Below, in pieces: positions 29,111 through 32,453 of a stretch of DNA of 32,453 nucleotides. Positions within the stretch are counted from its first letter, which is position 1. Each line of letters begins with the position of its first letter. The position numbers and the translations under genes are program-made. This DNA is from JBQCEE01 sp051960575 (GTDB lineage: Bacteria; Actinomycetota; Actinomycetes; Mycobacteriales; Jatrophihabitantaceae). The notes below the pieces were generated by a model. It saw only the letters and a program-made list of their open reading frames with translations. It searched no databases and was not told the origin of the DNA. The DNA lies in NCBI RefSeq assembly GCF_051960575.1, contig NZ_JBQCEE010000083.1, positions 1-32,453 on the forward strand, in the 5' to 3' direction.

Positions 29111-30228
29111 CAGACGCGTCCCGCCAGACGCTTGAACTCCTCGGGCGCGTGGCACAGCTCGAGGCCCTGCTCGTAGCTGATGGCCGACTCGTGCACGCGC
29201 TGCGCGAGGTGCTGGTCGAAGGTCAGCATGCCGTCGGCCCCGGAGGACTGCATGAACGACGGGATCTGGTGGTTCTTGCCCTCACGGATGAGGTTGCGGA
29301 TCGCCGCGGTCGCGAACATGACCTCGCAGATCACCGTGCGGCCGCTGCCGTCGGCCCGCTTGGCCAGCGCCTGCGTCACGACGCCCTGCAGCGCGGTCGA
29401 CAGCTGCGCGCGGATCTCCTGCTGCTGGTGCGGGGGGAAGACGTCGATGATCCGGTCGATGGTCTGCGCGGCCGACTGCGTGTGCAGCGTCGCGAGCACG
29501 AGGTGGCCGGTCTCGGCGGCGGTGATCGCGGTCGACACCGTCTCGAGGTCGCGCAACTCGCCGACCAGGATGATGTCGGGGTCCTGGCGCAGCACCCGCT
29601 TGAGCGCGGTGGCGAAGCCCTCGGTGTCGACGCCGACCTCGCGCTGGTTCACGATGCACCGGTTGTGCTGGTGCAGGAACTCGATCGGGTCCTCGATGGT
29701 GACGATGTGGTCGCGCCGGGTGCGGTTGGCGACGTCGAGCAGGCTGGCCAGCGTGGTGGTCTTGCCCGAGCCGGTCGGCCCGGTGACGAGCACCAGCCCG
29801 CGCTTGAGGTGCGCGAAGCGCTCGATCTGCTCGGGGATGCCGAGCTCGTGCAGCGGCTTGATGACGTGGGGGATCGCGCGCAGCACCATGCCGTAGGCGT
29901 TGCGCTGCTGGAAGCAGTTGACCCGGAAGCGGGAGACGCCCGGCAGGTCGTAGGCGAGATCCATCTCGAGCTCGGTCTCGAACCGCGTCCACTGCGTCTC
30001 GGTGAGGACGCTGCGCACCAGCAGCCCGGTCTCCTCGGCCACCAGCGGCGCGTAGTCCGACGGGCCGCCGAGCGGACGGAGATCACCGTGCACGCGGATC
30101 ATCGGCGGGGCCCCGACGGTCAGGTGCAGGTCGGAACCGCCGTGGCGCACGAGGTCGACCAGCATCGCGTCGAGCTGGTGCCGCACGTCCGCTCGCTCGG
30201 AGCGGACCGGAGCAGGGTAGGGGCGCAC
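29110..30228 (-). CDS. pilT: pilus retraction ATPase PilT
   Basis: The 372-aa hexameric ATPase has an N-terminal PAS-like domain (GGSDLHLTVGAPPMIRVHGDL, about 30-50), Walker A GPTGSGKTTT (150-159), the Asp box TIEDPIEF, the Walker B-like IILVGELRD (219-227) with the key Glu, the His box TLHT, and the retraction signature AIRNLIREGK (309-318). These mark a retraction motor rather than a second extension ATPase. It depolymerises pili for twitching, DNA uptake or surface pulling. The GTG start lies 6 nt after GAGG. It is the first gene of a pilT-pilC-secreted protein unit, separated from pilB by a 290-bp gap with a long hairpin, so it probably has its own promoter. Confidence 0.96.
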   Translation of the reverse strand: MRPYPAPVRSERADVRHQLDAMLVDLVRHGGSDLHLTVGAPPMIRVHGDLRPLGGPSDYAPLVAEETGLLVRSVLTETQWTRFETELEMDLAYDLPGVSRFRVNCFQQRNAYGMVLRAIPHVIKPLHELGIPEQIERFAHLKRGLVLVTGPTGSGKTTTLASLLDVANRTRRDHIVTIEDPIEFLHQHNRCIVNQREVGVDTEGFATALKRVLRQDPDIILVGELRDLETVSTAITAAETGHLVLATLHTQSAAQTIDRIIDVFPPHQQQEIRAQLSTALQGVVTQALAKRADGSGRTVICEVMFATAAIRNLIREGKNHQIPSFMQSSGADGMLTFDQHLAQRVHESAISYEQGLELCHAPEEFKRLAGRV

Positions 30229-30320
30229 TGCATCCTCATCGGCCGGTGGGGAGGGAAGTCAAGTTCAGGGACGGGGTGGGGAGCCCGTCGCCGTCATGTG
30301 TGATCGGTGTTAGGTGAGAC

Positions 30321-30347
30321 AGTGTCATGGGCATGACGGAGTGTCAA
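30321..30347 (-). promoter_or_regulatory. candidate pilT promoter/operator region
   Basis: In the 290-bp pilB-pilT gap (30229-30518), AGTGTCA occurs twice (30321-30327 and 30340-30346), 19 bp apart. Between them lies the palindrome GTCATG-GG-CATGAC (30324-30337). On the minus strand a perfect -35 TTGACA (30347-30342) is followed after 17 bp by CACTGT, a poor -10. The site is about 95-120 nt upstream of the pilT start. It could be a regulated promoter needing an activator. The short stretch beside it (30356-30370) is A/G-rich and low in GC. Confidence 0.4.
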
Positions 30348-30440
30348 GACCGCGTGAAGAAAAAGAAGGGACGGAAGTCCCGGCGGCACGGGTCGACCGG
30401 GTCGACCTCGGGTCCCGACCGGGACGCGACGGGTCGAACC

Positions 30441-30505
30441 CCCGCTTGTCCCCCGGCCCGGTCGTTCTCGGGCTCAGGAAACGACTGGGCCGGGGGACAA
30501 GCGGG
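30441..30505 (-). terminator. 65-nt hairpin after pilB
   Basis: A 19-bp perfect stem (30441-30459 with 30487-30505) is extended, after one mismatch, by GTCGTT/AACGAC (30461-30466 with 30480-30485), leaving a 13-nt loop. It lies 13 nt beyond the pilB stop and is the most stable hairpin seen in the window apart from the 7802-7962 array. It should end the pilB transcript and separate it from pilT. Confidence 0.85.
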
Positions 30506-30518
30506 CTTGGACGTCGAG

Positions 30519-32201
30519 TCAGACGGCGACGCGGAGGACCTCGGCGAGCGAGGTCTCCCCGGCGGCGGCCTTGCGGAGGCCGTCGACGCGCAGCATCTCC
30601 ATGCCCTCGCTCATGGCGGCGCGCTGGATCTCGTGTGCCGAGGCCCGGGCGACGGCGAGCCGCTCGATCTGCTCGCTCACCGGCATCACCTCGTGCAGCG
30701 CGATGCGCCCGTAGTAGCCGGTGTTCGAGCACGACCGGCATCCGACCGGACGCCACAGCTGGGGCGGCGGGGGCAGCAGCTCAGCGGGCCAGCGGGCGCC
30801 CTCGAGCTCGGCGGCCGCCGGAGCGTACGGCTCCTTGCACCACTGGCACAGCCGCCGGGCGAGGCGCTGGGCCATGACGCAGTCGAGCGACGACCCGACG
30901 AGGAACGGCTCGATGCCCATCTCGACGAGCCGGGTGACCGCCGACGGCGCGTCGTTGGTGTGCAGCGTCGAGAGCACGAGGTGACCGGTGAGCGAGGCCT
31001 CGATCGCCAGCTGCGCGGTGACCCGGTCACGGATCTCGCCGATCAGCACGACGTCGGGGTCGCTGCGCAGGATGGCCGGCAGCACCGCGGCGAACGTCAG
31101 TCCTGCCTTGTGGTTCACCTGCACCTGGTTGACGCCGGGCAGGCGGTACTCGACCGGGTCCTCGACGGTGATGATGTTGATCTCGGGCTTGCTGATCTCG
31201 GTGAGCGTCGCGTAGAGCGTCGTCGACTTGCCCGAGCCGGTGGGGCCGGTGACGAGCAGCATGCCGTGCGGCTTGGTGAAGCTCTCCGCGAAGCGGCGGT
31301 GGTTCTCGGGCGTGAAGCCGAGTCGCGACAGCTCGAGGTCGATGCCGCCGGTGTCGAGCACGCGCAGCACGATCTTCTCGCCCCACACCGTGGGCAGCGT
31401 CGCCACGCGCAGGTCGACGTGCCGCTGGCCGAGCTGCACGGTGATGCGCCCGTTCTGCGGCACCCGGCGCTCGGTGATGTCGACGCTCGCCATGATCTTC
31501 AGCCGGCTGATGAGGGCCGACTGCACGCCCTTCGGCACCGACTCGATCTCGTGCAGCACGCCGTCGATGCGGTAGCGGATGCGCAGGTCGCTCTCGGTCG
31601 GCTCGATGTGCAGGTCGCTCGCACGGTTCTCGATGGCCTGCTCGATGAGTGAGTTGACGTAGCGCACGATGGGCGCCTCGTCGCCGAGGGTGTCGATCGA
31701 GGCGCTGAAGGACGCGAGGGCGTCGGCGCCCTGCACCGACAGGTCGCTCGCCATCTCGTCGAGGTCCTGCTCGGTGCGCTGGAACCGGTCGACGGCCTTG
31801 TTCAGCTCGTCGCGGGCGACGACGACCGGCCGCACCTGCAACCCGGTCGCGGCGCGCACGTCGTCGAGCGCCAGCACGTCGCCCGGATCGGCGACGGCGA
31901 CGACGATGCCCTCCTCGTCGAACGCGATGCCGAGCACGCGGTGACGGCGCGCCATCGGCAGCGGGATGCGGGCCGCGGCCGAGGCGTCGATCGGGTACGC
32001 GGCGAGGTCGACGCTCTGCAGTCCGTAGGCGTCGGCCAGCGCCGCCGCGAGCTCGAGGTCGGTGACCAGCCGGTCGTCGACGAGCACCTCGTGCAGCGGG
32101 CGTCCGGACGAGTCGGCCTCGCGCAGCGCCTGCTGCAGCGCCGACGGCGAGACGCCGCGCAGCCGCAGTGCCTCCAGCACGGGGCCGTGCGTCTGGTACA
32201 T
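30519..32201 (-). CDS. pilB: pilus extension ATPase PilB
   Basis: The 560-aa protein has an N-terminal GspE/MshEN domain (about 1-140; SALQQALREADSSGRPLHEVLVDD, IPLPMARRHRVLGIAFDEEG), then the conserved N2 domain with ASDLHIEP and RYRIDGVL. The ATPase core has Walker A GPTGSGKST (319-327), Asp box TVEDPVEY, Walker B VVLIGEIRD (384-392) and His box TLHTNDAPSAV. The zinc-binding tetracysteine is complete: C452, C455, C488, C491. It powers pilin polymerisation on PilC. The ATG is supported by GAGGA 5 nt upstream. It is the first gene of the pilus locus and is followed by a strong terminator, so extension and retraction motors are transcribed separately. Confidence 0.96.
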   Translation of the reverse strand: MYQTHGPVLEALRLRGVSPSALQQALREADSSGRPLHEVLVDDRLVTDLELAAALADAYGLQSVDLAAYPIDASAAARIPLPMARRHRVLGIAFDEEGIVVAVADPGDVLALDDVRAATGLQVRPVVVARDELNKAVDRFQRTEQDLDEMASDLSVQGADALASFSASIDTLGDEAPIVRYVNSLIEQAIENRASDLHIEPTESDLRIRYRIDGVLHEIESVPKGVQSALISRLKIMASVDITERRVPQNGRITVQLGQRHVDLRVATLPTVWGEKIVLRVLDTGGIDLELSRLGFTPENHRRFAESFTKPHGMLLVTGPTGSGKSTTLYATLTEISKPEINIITVEDPVEYRLPGVNQVQVNHKAGLTFAAVLPAILRSDPDVVLIGEIRDRVTAQLAIEASLTGHLVLSTLHTNDAPSAVTRLVEMGIEPFLVGSSLDCVMAQRLARRLCQWCKEPYAPAAAELEGARWPAELLPPPPQLWRPVGCRSCSNTGYYGRIALHEVMPVSEQIERLAVARASAHEIQRAAMSEGMEMLRVDGLRKAAAGETSLAEVLRVAV

Positions 32202-32306
32202 GGCGTCCTCGGTCGGGGGTCGTGGGCTGGGCGTGCGTCGATGTGGGCCCGAGGTTAGCGCCGCGGGCCCTGCCTCCGCCTCGATCGGCCGGAGTGCCCG
32301 GCGCAC

Positions 32307-32326
32307 AACGGGACGAGAGTCCCGTT
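32307..32326. promoter_or_regulatory. inverted repeat in the region upstream of pilB
   Basis: AACGGGAC and GTCCCGTT are perfect 8-bp inverted repeats with a GAGA spacer, 106 nt upstream of the pilB start and about 100 nt upstream of the possible rightward gene at 32426. It could be an operator for either gene. The rest of 32202-32425 shows no convincing TANNNT promoter or gene. Confidence 0.35.
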
Positions 32327-32425
32327 CCGGACAGCGTGCAGGTCACAGCGGCGTCACCGAGCGGGGGTCAGCGCCGTTGGTACGCGTGAGTACTGCCCGT
32401 GCCGCACCGATCCCCGGGAGTCGTT

Positions 32426-32453
32426 ATGCGTCCCGCCCGTCTGCTCGCCCTCG
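32426..32453 (+). CDS. possible start of a gene cut by the window end
   Basis: An ATG follows GGGAG by 5 nt and opens MRPARLLAL, a basic-then-hydrophobic start like a signal peptide. Only nine codons are present, so nothing can be said of its function. It would be divergent from pilB. Confidence 0.4.

Noticed and set aside
30356..30370. A-rich stretch as a phage attachment site or origin box
   Set aside because: It is only a short AAGAAAAAGAAGG tract without repeats, integrase or DnaA boxes nearby.

Overview
The window is about 32 kb of very GC-rich DNA (third codon positions almost all G or C, many GTG starts). It encodes an actinobacterial set of housekeeping genes: an AccD5-type acyl-CoA carboxylase with small epsilon subunits, a stand-alone biotin ligase, Maf, an Rv3278c-like PH-domain protein and an Rv0862c-like helicase-associated protein. 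I infer a free-living member of the Actinomycetota without being able to fix the order. I see no tRNA, rRNA, IS element, prophage or CRISPR array.

Left half (1-18700), metabolism and regulation. A MerR-family regulator diverges from an acyl-CoA dehydrogenase / acyl-CoA carboxylase beta / epsilon operon across a perfect inverted repeat of the LiuR operator type. Next come a membrane-anchored class III nucleotide cyclase, Maf, a second acyl-CoA dehydrogenase of a different catalytic type, an MTA/MTI phosphorylase, a two-component system, an ArnT-like membrane glycosyltransferase, a variant crotonase and a duplicated small membrane protein. They are followed by an AccD5-AccE pair divergent from birA, then the PH-domain protein and the helicase-associated protein. 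birA, accD5, accE, maf and the PH protein form one block in Mycobacterium tuberculosis; here maf has been separated from the rest. At least seven genes have a TANNNT -10 box 6-7 nt upstream of the start codon and no Shine-Dalgarno sequence, so they are probably leaderless. The 7802-7962 intergenic space is filled by a mirror-symmetric array of about 20-bp repeats.

Right half (18735-32201), a type IV pilus locus, entirely on the minus strand. In transcription order: pilB (extension ATPase), a long hairpin, pilT (retraction ATPase), pilC (platform), an unrecognised 379-aa secreted protein, a hairpin, pilA (major pilin), a strong hairpin, pilV-like and pilW-like minor pilins, a 1004-aa PilX-like protein with a prepilin-type N-terminus, pilM, pilN, pilO and a 199-aa putative lipoprotein in the slot where diderms carry pilP. 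Most neighbours overlap by 1-7 nt, so they are likely translationally coupled. PilM-PilN-PilO would form the cytoplasmic/membrane alignment complex, PilC with PilB and PilT the motor, and the three minor pilins a priming or tip complex. No prepilin peptidase (PilD) is in the window; it must lie elsewhere. The secreted protein, the giant pilin-like protein and the lipoprotein are the least described parts of this machine.

The window ends with a possible plus-strand start codon (32426) of a gene running off the edge.
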